This document shows positions 1-9,177 of a DNA stretch of 64,000 nucleotides, in pieces. Under the pieces are notes generated by a model, which ran no database searches, was not told the origin of the DNA, and worked only from the letters and a program-made list of their open reading frames with translations. The translations under genes and the position numbers were made by a program. The stretch is from the NCBI RefSeq assembly GCF_036199905.1, contig NZ_CP108109.1, positions 2,837,501 through 2,901,500 on the forward strand. The letters run 5' to 3'. The stretch's first letter is position 1; each line of letters starts with the position of its first letter. This DNA comes from Streptomyces sp. NBC_00223 (GTDB lineage Bacteria > Actinomycetota > Actinomycetes > Streptomycetales > Streptomycetaceae).

Positions 1-1096
<1,096 letters not shown>

Positions 1097-2056
1097 TCAG
1101 CGGCCACCGGGAGTCTGGGCGGGGTCGGGGCCCGCGGCGGCGGCGGCCTCGCTGTAAATGTCCGGTTCGAGGTAGATCACCCGGGCGAACGGCTCGGCGG
1201 CCCGGATGCGCTCCTCGGCGGCGTCGATGGCGGCCGCGACCTCGGTGGCGGTGTCGTCGTGGCGGACGGCGATCTTGGCCGCGACGAGCAGTTCCTCGGG
1301 GCCGAGGTGGAGAGTGCGCATGTGGATGATGCCGGTGACGGTGTCGCCGTCCACGACCGCGGAGCGAATCCGGGCGAGGGATTCGGGGCCGGCGCCTTCG
1401 CCGATGAGCAGGGACTTGGTCTCGGCGGCGAGCACGAGCGCGATGCAGATGAGCAGGGTGCCGATGCAGAGGGTGCCGATTCCGTCCCAGACACCGTCGC
1501 CGGTGGCGAGCGCGATCCCGACGCCCGCCAGGGCCAGGGCAAGGCCGATGAGGGCGCCGAAGTCCTCCAGCAGCACGACGGGGAGTTCGGGGGCCTTGGC
1601 CCGGCGGATGAACTCGGTCCAGGACATCGTGCCGCGGGTGTGGTTGGACTCCTTGATGGCGGTACGGAAGGAGGAGCCCTCCGCCACGATCGCGAAGATG
1701 AGGACGCCGACCGGCCAGTACCAGTGCTCGACGGCGTGCGGGTGGCGGACCTTTTCGTAGCCCTCGTACAGCGCGAACATGCCGCCGACGGAGAACAGGA
1801 CGATCGAGACGAGGAAGGCGTAGATGTAGCGTTCCCGGCCGTAGCCGAACGGGTGTTCCTCGTTGGCGGCCTGCTTGGCCTTCTTGCCGCCGAGGAGCAG
1901 CAGCGCCTGGTTGCCGGAGTCCGCGAGGGAGTGCACGCCCTCGGCGAGCATCGACGAGGAGCCGCTGAAGGCGAATGCCACGAACTTGGACGCGGCGATG
2001 GCGAGGTTGGCGCTCAGCGCCGCCACGATCGCCCTGGTTCCGCCTGTCGCGCTCAT
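1097..2056 (-). CDS. cation diffusion facilitator family transporter
   Basis: A 319-residue inner-membrane protein of the CDF (cation efflux, zinc/manganese/iron type) family. It shows the family pattern of about six membrane segments. The metal-site motif HSLADSGNQ lies in the second segment (about residues 42-50) and LLEDFGALIG in the fifth. The acidic residue before the usual D resembles the SLC30A9-like subfamily rather than the HxxxD zinc exporters. A soluble C-terminal domain of about 90 residues follows. It lies 96 nt downstream of manA on the same strand. The transported metal cannot be read from the sequence. Confidence 0.88.
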   Translation of the reverse strand: MSATGGTRAIVAALSANLAIAASKFVAFAFSGSSSMLAEGVHSLADSGNQALLLLGGKKAKQAANEEHPFGYGRERYIYAFLVSIVLFSVGGMFALYEGYEKVRHPHAVEHWYWPVGVLIFAIVAEGSSFRTAIKESNHTRGTMSWTEFIRRAKAPELPVVLLEDFGALIGLALALAGVGIALATGDGVWDGIGTLCIGTLLICIALVLAAETKSLLIGEGAGPESLARIRSAVVDGDTVTGIIHMRTLHLGPEELLVAAKIAVRHDDTATEVAAAIDAAEERIRAAEPFARVIYLEPDIYSEAAAAAGPDPAQTPGGR

Positions 2057-2152
2057 AGGTGCTGGGTGTCCCTTCGATCGGCCCGGGCCTTTGCCTCGTC
2101 TTTACGGACGTGGCGGACGGACATTCTCGCAGCCCCGTGTTGTGCCGCCTCG

Positions 2153-3364
2153 TCAGGCCGCCACAGTGGCACGGAAGACGGTGCCCTCGCCGGTGAGTTC
2201 GGTGCTTTCGCCCGCGGGAAGGTAGGCGGATTCGCCGCTGGTGAGGGTGAGGGCGGTGTCGTCCGCGGTGCGCACCCGGGCCTCGCCGTCGACGCACAGC
2301 AGGATCTGCGGGGTGCCTCGGTCGAGGACGCGGGCGTCGGCGCCGGGGGCGAGCACGTAGCGGGACAGCCGGAATTCGTCGATGGGGGCGGCGTAGATCT
2401 CCTCGCCGTCGGCGGCGGCCTCGGGGCGGAGCACCCCGGGGTCCCCGGCTTCGAAGCGGACGACGCGCAACAGCTCGGGGACGTCGATGTGCTTGGGCGT
2501 GAGGCCGCAGCGGAGCACGTTGTCGGAGTTGGCCATGATCTCGACGCCCAGCCCGTCGAGGTAGGCGTGCGGGACGCCGGCCCCCAGGTAGAGGGCTTCC
2601 CCAGGCTGAAGGCGCACATGGTTGAGGAGCATCGCGGCGATGACACCTCGGTCGCCGGGGAAGCTGTGGGCGGCCTTGGCGTAGGCGGCGTAGTCGGCGG
2701 AGTACGGGGTGCCGGGGGAGGCGGCAAGCCGGGCGGCGGCCTCCGTGGCGTCGTGCACGGTGCCGGCCATCGCCCCGGGGTCCGCGCCGAGCACGGCGGC
2801 GAGCACTTCCCGCAGGGCCCGGTCCTCGGGGTGGGCGCGCAGGATGTCGGCGTAGGGGGCGAGGGCGTGGACGCCGAGGCCGTCGAGGAGGTCGGCGGCC
2901 TCGGTGGGACGGCGGAAGCCGCACAGGCCGTCGAACGGGGAGAGCGCCACGAGCATCTCGGGCTTGTGGTTGGCGTCCTTGTAGTTGCGGTGAGGGGCGT
3001 CGAGCGGGACGCCGCGGGCCTCTTCGTCGGCGAAGCCCTCCCTGGCCTGGGCGAGGTCGGGGTGGACCTGCACGGACAGGGGCGCGCCCGCGGCGAGCAC
3101 CTTGAGCAGGAAGGGCAGCCGGGGACCGAAGCGCTTGACGGTGGCCTCGCCGAGTTCGGCGGCCGGGTCGGCGTCGATCACGGCGTCGAGGGGAACCGGG
3201 CCCGCGCCTCGGTCGACGCGGGAGGGGGCACCGGGGTGGGCGCCCATCCACAGCTCGGCCTGGGGTTCACCGGTGGGCGCCTGGCCCAGCAGTTCGGGGA
3301 TGGCGGTGGTGGAGCCCCAGGCGTAGGGGCGGACGGTGTTGATGAGGCGGTTCATGCCGATCAT
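2153..3364 (-). CDS. manA: mannose-6-phosphate isomerase
   Basis: Type I phosphomannose isomerase of 403 residues that interconverts fructose-6-phosphate and mannose-6-phosphate, the first step toward GDP-mannose. Family signatures include the N-terminal YAWGS segment, the zinc-site region SVQVHPD (about residues 95-101) and the C-terminal cupin barrel. The ATG at 3364 is chosen because it overlaps the stop of the upstream SIS-like gene in an ATGA arrangement, which implies translational coupling. A second ATG three codons later is possible. With manB at 4868-6226 and manC at 18221-19327 it supplies activated mannose for protein and wall-glycan mannosylation. Confidence 0.95.
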   Translation of the reverse strand: MIGMNRLINTVRPYAWGSTTAIPELLGQAPTGEPQAELWMGAHPGAPSRVDRGAGPVPLDAVIDADPAAELGEATVKRFGPRLPFLLKVLAAGAPLSVQVHPDLAQAREGFADEEARGVPLDAPHRNYKDANHKPEMLVALSPFDGLCGFRRPTEAADLLDGLGVHALAPYADILRAHPEDRALREVLAAVLGADPGAMAGTVHDATEAAARLAASPGTPYSADYAAYAKAAHSFPGDRGVIAAMLLNHVRLQPGEALYLGAGVPHAYLDGLGVEIMANSDNVLRCGLTPKHIDVPELLRVVRFEAGDPGVLRPEAAADGEEIYAAPIDEFRLSRYVLAPGADARVLDRGTPQILLCVDGEARVRTADDTALTLTSGESAYLPAGESTELTGEGTVFRATVAA

Positions 3365-4494
3365 GCTCTCTCGGTCGAGGCGACGGCCAGGTATGCGGCG
3401 GCGAAGTCGGTGAGGGCGACAAGTTCGGCGGCGACGTCGAGCGGCGTGCCGCCGGAAGCGGTGAGTTCGCTGAGCGGGGTGCCGTGGGCGTACGCCTGTT
3501 CGCGGGCCGCCGGTGCGGCCGAGCCCGGCTGGTCGGGCGCCTCCTGGAGCAGCACGATGCGCAGCCGCAGCCCTTGGGACTCCTCGACCCGGTCCCGGAA
3601 GAAGTCGTCGGGATCGGCGGCGCGGGCGTGTACACCGGCCTGGAGGGGGCCGTGGGCGATCAGGGCGGCGGGCAGGTCGGCGCTGAGGGCGGGGCGGCCG
3701 GCCCGGGTGGCGAGGACGTTCACGAAGCGACGGCCCACGGCGGCCGCGATCCGGCCCTGGCTCCACAGCAGCGGCAGGCAGTCGTCCAGTTCGGCCGCGA
3801 GCGTCTTGGCGGGGTTGGAGTACGTGGCGATCGCGGGCCCGCAGCGGGTGGCGACCTCGTCGAGCCGGTCGGCGACGCCGCGCAGCGCGGTGGGCGGTGC
3901 GGCGAACAGGCCGATGCGGTCGCCGAGGGCGAGCAGCGGGGTGATCAGGGCCCAGAAGGCGCCGGTGTCGGCGGCGGGTGTGTCGTCGCCGTGCCCGTTG
4001 CCGCCGGGGGCGGCGAAGGGCAGCGCCATGCCGCGGACCTGTTCCACGGCCTCGGCCAGTGGCGCCTTGGCGGCGGTGACGGCGGCCGCGGTGCAGCCCC
4101 TGCGGTACGCCTGCTCCACGAGGTCGGTCAGACCCTGCTCTGTGCCCTGCGGGCTGAGCAGGAGCAGCAGGTCGAGCGGTCCTGCCCAGCCGGGCAGCGT
4201 CCAGCGGGACTGCTGCGGGGTGGGCCCTGCGGGGTGCAGCAGCTCCACCGGGCAGTTGCCGGAGCCGAGGGCCGCCAGCAGATCGGCGACCGCGGCGGCC
4301 TCGGGACCGCTGCCGGCGACGAGGAGGGCGCGTGGGCGGCCGTCCGGGCGCAGTTCGGTGACCCCGGCCTCCTCCGCGAGCCGCAGTGCGGTGCGTACCC
4401 GGGCGCCCGCGGAGGCGACCGCGCGCAGCAGCCCGTGGACGTCGGCGCGGGCCAGCGCGTCGGGGTCCTCCAGCAGCGACTCGTCGAACAACAC
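3361..4494 (-). CDS. SIS-domain (phosphosugar isomerase-like) protein
   Basis: 377 residues with a GTG start and a purine-rich ribosome site just upstream. The architecture resembles the bifunctional phosphoglucose/phosphomannose isomerase family. A first nucleotide/sugar-binding half contains LLVAGSGPEAAAVADLL (about residues 57-73). A second half carries the YSNPAKTLAAELDD stretch, the position where active family members hold a catalytic Glu-containing loop. It sits between Trm112 and manA and overlaps manA by 4 nt, so it is expressed with the mannose pathway. Whether it is an active isomerase or a sugar-phosphate sensor is not known. The assignment to the family is firmer than the function. 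Confidence 0.75.
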   Translation of the reverse strand: MLFDESLLEDPDALARADVHGLLRAVASAGARVRTALRLAEEAGVTELRPDGRPRALLVAGSGPEAAAVADLLAALGSGNCPVELLHPAGPTPQQSRWTLPGWAGPLDLLLLLSPQGTEQGLTDLVEQAYRRGCTAAAVTAAKAPLAEAVEQVRGMALPFAAPGGNGHGDDTPAADTGAFWALITPLLALGDRIGLFAAPPTALRGVADRLDEVATRCGPAIATYSNPAKTLAAELDDCLPLLWSQGRIAAAVGRRFVNVLATRAGRPALSADLPAALIAHGPLQAGVHARAADPDDFFRDRVEESQGLRLRIVLLQEAPDQPGSAAPAAREQAYAHGTPLSELTASGGTPLDVAAELVALTDFAAAYLAVASTERA

Positions 4495-4545
4495 GACCTC
4501 CCGGTCGGATGCGGCGCGAATACCGCGTGGTCGTAGGGCTCCTGG

Positions 4546-4725
4546 TCAGGAGGGGCGGCGGGCCTCGTCGACGAGAAGTACGGGGATGTCGTCACGGACC
4601 GGGTAGGCGAGGCCGCAGGTGTCGGAGGCGCACACCAGCTCGTTGGCCTCGGCGTCCTCGCCCAGCGGCGCGTGACAGGCCGGGCAGGCGAGGATCTCCA
4701 GCAGGCTGGGTTCGACGAGCGGCAT
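4546..4725 (-). CDS. Trm112-like small zinc-ribbon protein
   Basis: A 59-residue protein starting [17 protein letters not shown]. Two cysteine pairs, CPAC (14-17) and CASDTC (32-37), form the zinc-ribbon-like fold of the Trm112 family, and the protein ends with the typical [11 protein letters not shown] strand. In eukaryotes and archaea Trm112 activates methyltransferases. In actinobacteria its partner is not established, although it regularly lies beside manB and the SIS gene, as here. It sits 51 nt upstream of the SIS gene and 142 nt downstream of manB. Confidence 0.9.
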   Translation of the reverse strand: MPLVEPSLLEILACPACHAPLGEDAEANELVCASDTCGLAYPVRDDIPVLLVDEARRPS

Positions 4726-4867
4726 GGCGGTGTCCTCCGGAGGTGTGCGGCGGGCGTGGGCGGCCGGGCGGGCCGGTGACCGGGTGCCGGTGACCGGGTA
4801 AGGCGGGCGGCGAGCCGCCCGCTGGACCAGTGGCGTCCTCCCCGTGTCCTCAGCCTATCGCCGAGGC

Positions 4868-6226
4868 TCACCCACGGACGATCCCGAGCACCTGGTCACG
4901 GAGTCGGCCGACGGTGGCGGCGTCGCGGGCCTCGACGTTCAGCCGGAGCAGGGGCTCGGTGTTGGAGGCGCGCAGGTTGAACCACCAGTCGGCCGCGCTG
5001 ACGGTGAGCCCGTCCAGCTCGTCGAAGGTCACGCCCTCCGTGCCGGTGAAGGCGGCGCGTACGTCGGCGGTGCGTCCCGCCTGGTCGTCGACGGTGCTGT
5101 TGATCTCGCCCGAGGAGGCGTAGCGGTCGTACTCGGCGACCAGCGCGGACAGCGGGCCGTCCTGGGCGCCGAGCGCGGCCAGCAGGTGGAGGGCGGCGAG
5201 CATGCCGGTGTCGGCGTTCCAGAAGTCGCGGAAGTAGTAGTGCGCGGAGTGCTCGCCGCCGAAGACGGCACCCGAGGAGGCCATCTCCTGCTTGATGAAG
5301 GAGTGCCCGACCCGGGTGCGGACGGCGATGCCGCCGTGCTCGGCCACGACCTCGGGCACCGACCAGGAGGTGATCAGGTTGTGGATGATCACGGCGCCGG
5401 GGTGCTTGGCCAGTTCGCGGGCGGCGACCAGCGCGGTGACCGCGGACGGCGACACGGGCTCGCCGCGCTCGTCGACGGCGAAACATCGGTCGGCGTCACC
5501 GTCGAAGGCCAGCCCGAGGTCGGCGCCGGTCTCGCGGACCCGGGCCTGGAGGTCGACGAGGTTCTTCGGGTCGAGGGGGTTGGCCTCGTGGTTCGGGAAG
5601 GTGCCGTCGAGTTCGAAGTACATCCGCACCAGGTCGACGGGCAGGCCGTCGAGGACGGTGGGGACGGTGTGGCCGCCCATGCCGTTGCCCGCGTCCACGA
5701 CGACCTTCAGCGGCCGGATGCCGGACAGGTCGACCAGGGACCGCAGAAAGCCGGCGTAGTCGCCGAGCACGTCGCGCTCGGCGATCGCGCCGGGGGTGCC
5801 GGTGCCCGCGGGCCGCCCGGAGTCGAGCCACTTCTCGGCGAGCGCGCGGATGTCGGCGAGCCCGGTGTCCTGTCCGACGGGCGCGGCGCCCGCGCGGCAC
5901 ATCTTGATGCCGTTGTACTGCGCCGGGTTGTGGCTGGCGGTGAACATCGCGCCGGGCAGGCCCAGCCGCCCGCTGGCGAAGTACAGCTCGTCGGTCGAGC
6001 ACAGGCCGATCAGGGTGACGTCCGCGCCCAGGGACGCGGCGCCGCGCGCGAAGGCGCGGGACAGACCGGGCGAGGAGGGCCGCATGTCGTGGCCGACGAC
6101 GATCGCGTCGGCGCCGGTGACCGTGGCGAAGGCCGCCCCGAAGATCTCGGCGAGCGGCTCGTCCCACTGGTCGGGGACGACACCGCGCACATCGTAGGCC
6201 TTGACGATCTGCGACAAATCGGCCAC
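4868..6226 (-). CDS. manB: phosphomannomutase / phosphoglucomutase
   Basis: 452-residue alpha-D-phosphohexomutase that converts mannose-6-phosphate to mannose-1-phosphate. The phosphoserine loop TASHNP, the Mg-binding DGDADR loop and the substrate loop GGEHSAHYYFRD are all present and in order. The GTG at 6226 (VADLSQIVKAYDVRG) is chosen because it opens the family's conserved N-terminus; the reading frame runs further upstream without homology. It works with ManA upstream and ManC downstream in GDP-mannose synthesis. Confidence 0.95.
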   Translation of the reverse strand: MADLSQIVKAYDVRGVVPDQWDEPLAEIFGAAFATVTGADAIVVGHDMRPSSPGLSRAFARGAASLGADVTLIGLCSTDELYFASGRLGLPGAMFTASHNPAQYNGIKMCRAGAAPVGQDTGLADIRALAEKWLDSGRPAGTGTPGAIAERDVLGDYAGFLRSLVDLSGIRPLKVVVDAGNGMGGHTVPTVLDGLPVDLVRMYFELDGTFPNHEANPLDPKNLVDLQARVRETGADLGLAFDGDADRCFAVDERGEPVSPSAVTALVAARELAKHPGAVIIHNLITSWSVPEVVAEHGGIAVRTRVGHSFIKQEMASSGAVFGGEHSAHYYFRDFWNADTGMLAALHLLAALGAQDGPLSALVAEYDRYASSGEINSTVDDQAGRTADVRAAFTGTEGVTFDELDGLTVSAADWWFNLRASNTEPLLRLNVEARDAATVGRLRDQVLGIVRG

Positions 6227-6442
6227 TGCACACCTCTGTTGACCCGGTTCGGACGTGTTCGGACGCCGCCGCGCCGCCTGGGGGGCGGCACGGTCCCGCA
6301 CAACCTATCCCGAGGGGTGCGCACATCACGCCGAGGAGAACCGGGCGTCGCGCCGCGACCGTGTCCGGGCCCACGATTCCGCCCGGCCGACGCCTGGGGC
6401 CTACCCGACTGCACCGCCCACTGAGGCGCGGACTCGCGCCCG

Positions 6443-6817
6443 CTACGACTCCGGCGAGCGCAGCACCCGCAGATGTCCGCGCCGGGCGACCTCCAGCGGG
6501 TCGATGTCCCGCGCGCCAGGCCGCCCGCCCCGGTTGCGCTCCTGGGGCCTGGCGGCTTCCCGAACAGCGTTGGCCAAGGCTTCGAGGTCATCACCGCTCG
6601 GACGCACCGGCCCGGTGTCCGTCGCCAGCCGTACGACCTCCCAGCCGCGCGGCGCGGTCAGCCGCTCGGAGTGCTCGGAGCACAGGTCGTAGCAGTGCGG
6701 TTCTGCGTAGGTGGCGAGAGGGCCGAGGACGGCCGTGGAATCCGCGTAGACGTACGTCAGCGTCGCGACGGCGGGACGGCCGCAAGCGGTGCGCGAACAG
6801 CGACGTACAGGGCTCAC
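6443..6817 (-). CDS. DUF3499 family protein
   Basis: 124 residues, GTG start. The N-terminal half has a cysteine/histidine set (CSRTAC, HCYDLCSEH) that looks like a small zinc-binding module, followed by the conserved LTAPRGWEVVRL segment and a charged C-terminal tail. The family is widespread in actinobacteria, is usually next to manB and a zincin-like protein as here, and has no assigned function. It is divergent from the metallopeptidase gene. Confidence 0.85.
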   Translation of the reverse strand: MSPVRRCSRTACGRPAVATLTYVYADSTAVLGPLATYAEPHCYDLCSEHSERLTAPRGWEVVRLATDTGPVRPSGDDLEALANAVREAARPQERNRGGRPGARDIDPLEVARRGHLRVLRSPES

Positions 6818-7161
6818 GACGTTGGACGGTACCGCACTCTTGAGCGGGCCGCGACGACTCTCCGCCGACTCACCCGCTCGTGTCGCCGGACACCGACCGG
6901 AATCAACCGATCCGCCCGCACCGCCCTGACCTGCGGTGACTGGGAAGGCATCGGGTGGGTATACCGAAGGTAAGGCAGCGGGCGTGGTCGGCCCCGGCCG
7001 CGAGTCCGGTCGCCAGGTGGCGGATAACCATCACTTCTGTGGCCTGATGCGGTCCCACGGCCCGCGCGCGGCGGAGAGAAGGAGGCGGTGTTCGCTCGTT
7101 CGGCGACTAAGGACGGGATCTTCTGCTGTGCGCACCCCCTGCGAGGACTAGGCTCACGCTG
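6818..7161. promoter_or_regulatory. divergent intergenic region, DUF3499 / metallopeptidase
   Basis: 344 nt between two divergent genes. No supported coding sequence was seen in it. It must hold promoters for both sides, but I could not pick out convincing -35/-10 pairs. Confidence 0.4.
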
Positions 7162-7614
7162 ATGGACAGCTCGGCTCCGCCTCCTCCGCCTCCTTCCGCA
7201 CCACGGCCGCGTCACCGCGACCGTCATGGGCGCGGGATGCGCGGGCCCATCGCGCCTCCGCAGGTGCCGCTGGCGCTGAGCCGGGCCGACGCCTTCGACG
7301 ACCTGGTGCGCGACGCGGCCGACCGACTGGAACGGCGCTGGCCGCAGCTCGCCGATGTGGAGTTCGCCGTCCAGGAGGTGCCGTGGCCGCAGGACGGCCA
7401 GGCGACGGAGGGCGAACCCGTGCCGCTCGGCCGGCTGATCGGCGCGGCCAAGGACCGGCCGAGCCGGATCGTGGTCTACCGGCGCCCGGTGGAGATCCGC
7501 GCCAAGAGCCGCGACGAGCGCGCGCTGCTCGTCCACGAGATCGTGGTCGAGCAGGTCGCCGAGCTGCTGGGCCTGTCCCCGGAGAACGTCGACCCGAAGT
7601 ACGGCGAGGACTGA
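7162..7614 (+). CDS. zincin-like metallopeptidase family protein (DUF1025)
   Basis: 150 residues with a proline-rich N-terminus. The C-terminal motif HEIVVEQVAELLG replaces the HExxH zinc motif of typical family members: the first His and Glu are there, but the second His is not. The sequence continues LGLSPENVDP as in other actinobacterial relatives. It may bind metal differently or be inactive. It is convergent with the DUF5719 gene. Function unknown. Confidence 0.8.
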   Translation: MDSSAPPPPPPSAPRPRHRDRHGRGMRGPIAPPQVPLALSRADAFDDLVRDAADRLERRWPQLADVEFAVQEVPWPQDGQATEGEPVPLGRLIGAAKDRPSRIVVYRRPVEIRAKSRDERALLVHEIVVEQVAELLGLSPENVDPKYGED

Positions 7615-7713
7615 CCCCGCAGGACGCCGGACACCGCATGCCGTCCGGGTCCCGGGAGTCGGCCGACTCACCGGCCGCCGCCCCCGCCCGGGCGGAACCG
7701 TCCGCCCCGACCC

Positions 7714-9177
7714 CTACCGGTTGAGGATCCGCAGGTCGGAAGCCGCCTGCGGCACCTCCACCAGGGCGTGGTCGTCCGGCATCGGCTGGATGGTGAACAT
7801 CGGCACCCCGCCCTGCGGCAGCGCCAGCATCCGGGAGGCGTAGAGCGTGCCGCCGGAGAGCCGTTCGACGGTCACCGCGTACGAGCCCTTGAGACCGGCC
7901 GGCTGCGGCGGAGTCAGGGCCTGGGTGGAGCCCGCCTTGACGGTCACCGTCTGGGTCGCGGGTGTGCCGCCGGAGGAGCCCGCCGACGAGGTGATCCGCA
8001 CGCTGACGTCACCGCCCATGGCGGTCAGTGAGAGCGTCGAGTTCTTCCCCCGGTTGTCGGCCACCGTCGACCGCGTGTCGATCCGGGCGGTCGCGGGCAG
8101 GAACGCCAGCTCCTTGTTCGCGCCCTTGCCGCGGGTGACGCGCAGGGCGGCGACCACCGGCACACCGGGGTGCGCGTCGCTCGACCCGATGATCAGCGAG
8201 CCCGCTTCCCCCTTGGTGAGGTCGCCCAGGTCCGCGGCGGCCGTCATCCCGCTCTTGACGTGCAGCGTCTCGTGCCCGGCCGGGGTGATCGTCCCGGTGG
8301 GCGTGGCCAGTTTGAGGGTCAGGTCGGCGTCGTCGGAGCCGGTCGCGTACGCCACCAGCCGTACGTCGGTGGCGTCGGCCGGGATGCCCGGCAGCACCAG
8401 GCCGGTGGCGGGTTCCGCGGCGGCCGGCAGCCAGTCCGTGCCGTTGTTGGTCTCGGTGACCTGGACGGCGGCGCCGACCCGGCCGCTGCGGACGACGACG
8501 TGCACCGTCAGGTCCGGGTTCTTGTCCACGACCAGCGTGGACAGCAGCACGGGCTTCGAACTCCCGCCCGGCACCGTGATGCCGTCGCCGGTCGACGCCT
8601 TGAGCAGCCCGTCCTTGCCGTACAGCTCGACGTCGACCACGGCGGGCGTCTCGTCGGGGTTGACCAGGTGCAGATAGTCCTGGCGGCCGCCCGCGGTGCT
8701 CGCGCCCGGGAACCAGAACTCGCTGTCCGGCGTGACGCACGAGGCGCCCAGCAGCCCGCGCCCGGTGCCGGCGTCCACGACCGTGGACTGCTGCACGGTC
8801 CAGCCGGGGGCGAGTACGCCGTCCGCCGTGCCGATGAGCGCGGGCGCGCCGGTCTTGCCCGTCGTGGCGGTGACGGGCTTGCCGGTCGCCGTCAGGGGCG
8901 TGAGCGCCTTGGGCTTGGCCGTGGCGGGCACCAGCCGGGCGCTGCCGCCGGCGCCCCCGCCGGAGGTCGACTGCGGGGTGAAGGACGTGTACGTGGTCGT
9001 GGCGAAGTCCGACGGCGAGGGCTCGGGGCACAGCAGGGTGCTGCGCTGCACCGGCAGCCGGACGGCCGATCCGGTGGGGACCGCGGCCGAGTCGTTCCCG
9101 CCGGACAGCGAGGCGGCCCCGGTCAGCACGGCGAGCACGACGACGCCGCCGGCCAGGGAGAGGGTGCTGCGGTTCAC
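7714..9177 (-). CDS. DUF5719 family secreted/membrane-anchored protein
   Basis: 487 residues. It begins with an uncleaved or cleavable signal segment (residues about 5-25, SLAGGVVVLAVLTGAASL) followed by an extracellular region rich in beta-strand-like repeats of Gly, Thr and Val. The GTG start overlaps the stop codon of the glycosyltransferase gene (GTGA), so the two are translationally coupled and probably act together at the membrane. The family is actinobacterial and uncharacterised. It could be a partner subunit for export or assembly of the glycan made by the neighbouring enzyme, but that is inference. Confidence 0.8.
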   Translation of the reverse strand: MNRSTLSLAGGVVVLAVLTGAASLSGGNDSAAVPTGSAVRLPVQRSTLLCPEPSPSDFATTTYTSFTPQSTSGGGAGGSARLVPATAKPKALTPLTATGKPVTATTGKTGAPALIGTADGVLAPGWTVQQSTVVDAGTGRGLLGASCVTPDSEFWFPGASTAGGRQDYLHLVNPDETPAVVDVELYGKDGLLKASTGDGITVPGGSSKPVLLSTLVVDKNPDLTVHVVVRSGRVGAAVQVTETNNGTDWLPAAAEPATGLVLPGIPADATDVRLVAYATGSDDADLTLKLATPTGTITPAGHETLHVKSGMTAAADLGDLTKGEAGSLIIGSSDAHPGVPVVAALRVTRGKGANKELAFLPATARIDTRSTVADNRGKNSTLSLTAMGGDVSVRITSSAGSSGGTPATQTVTVKAGSTQALTPPQPAGLKGSYAVTVERLSGGTLYASRMLALPQGGVPMFTIQPMPDDHALVEVPQAASDLRILNR

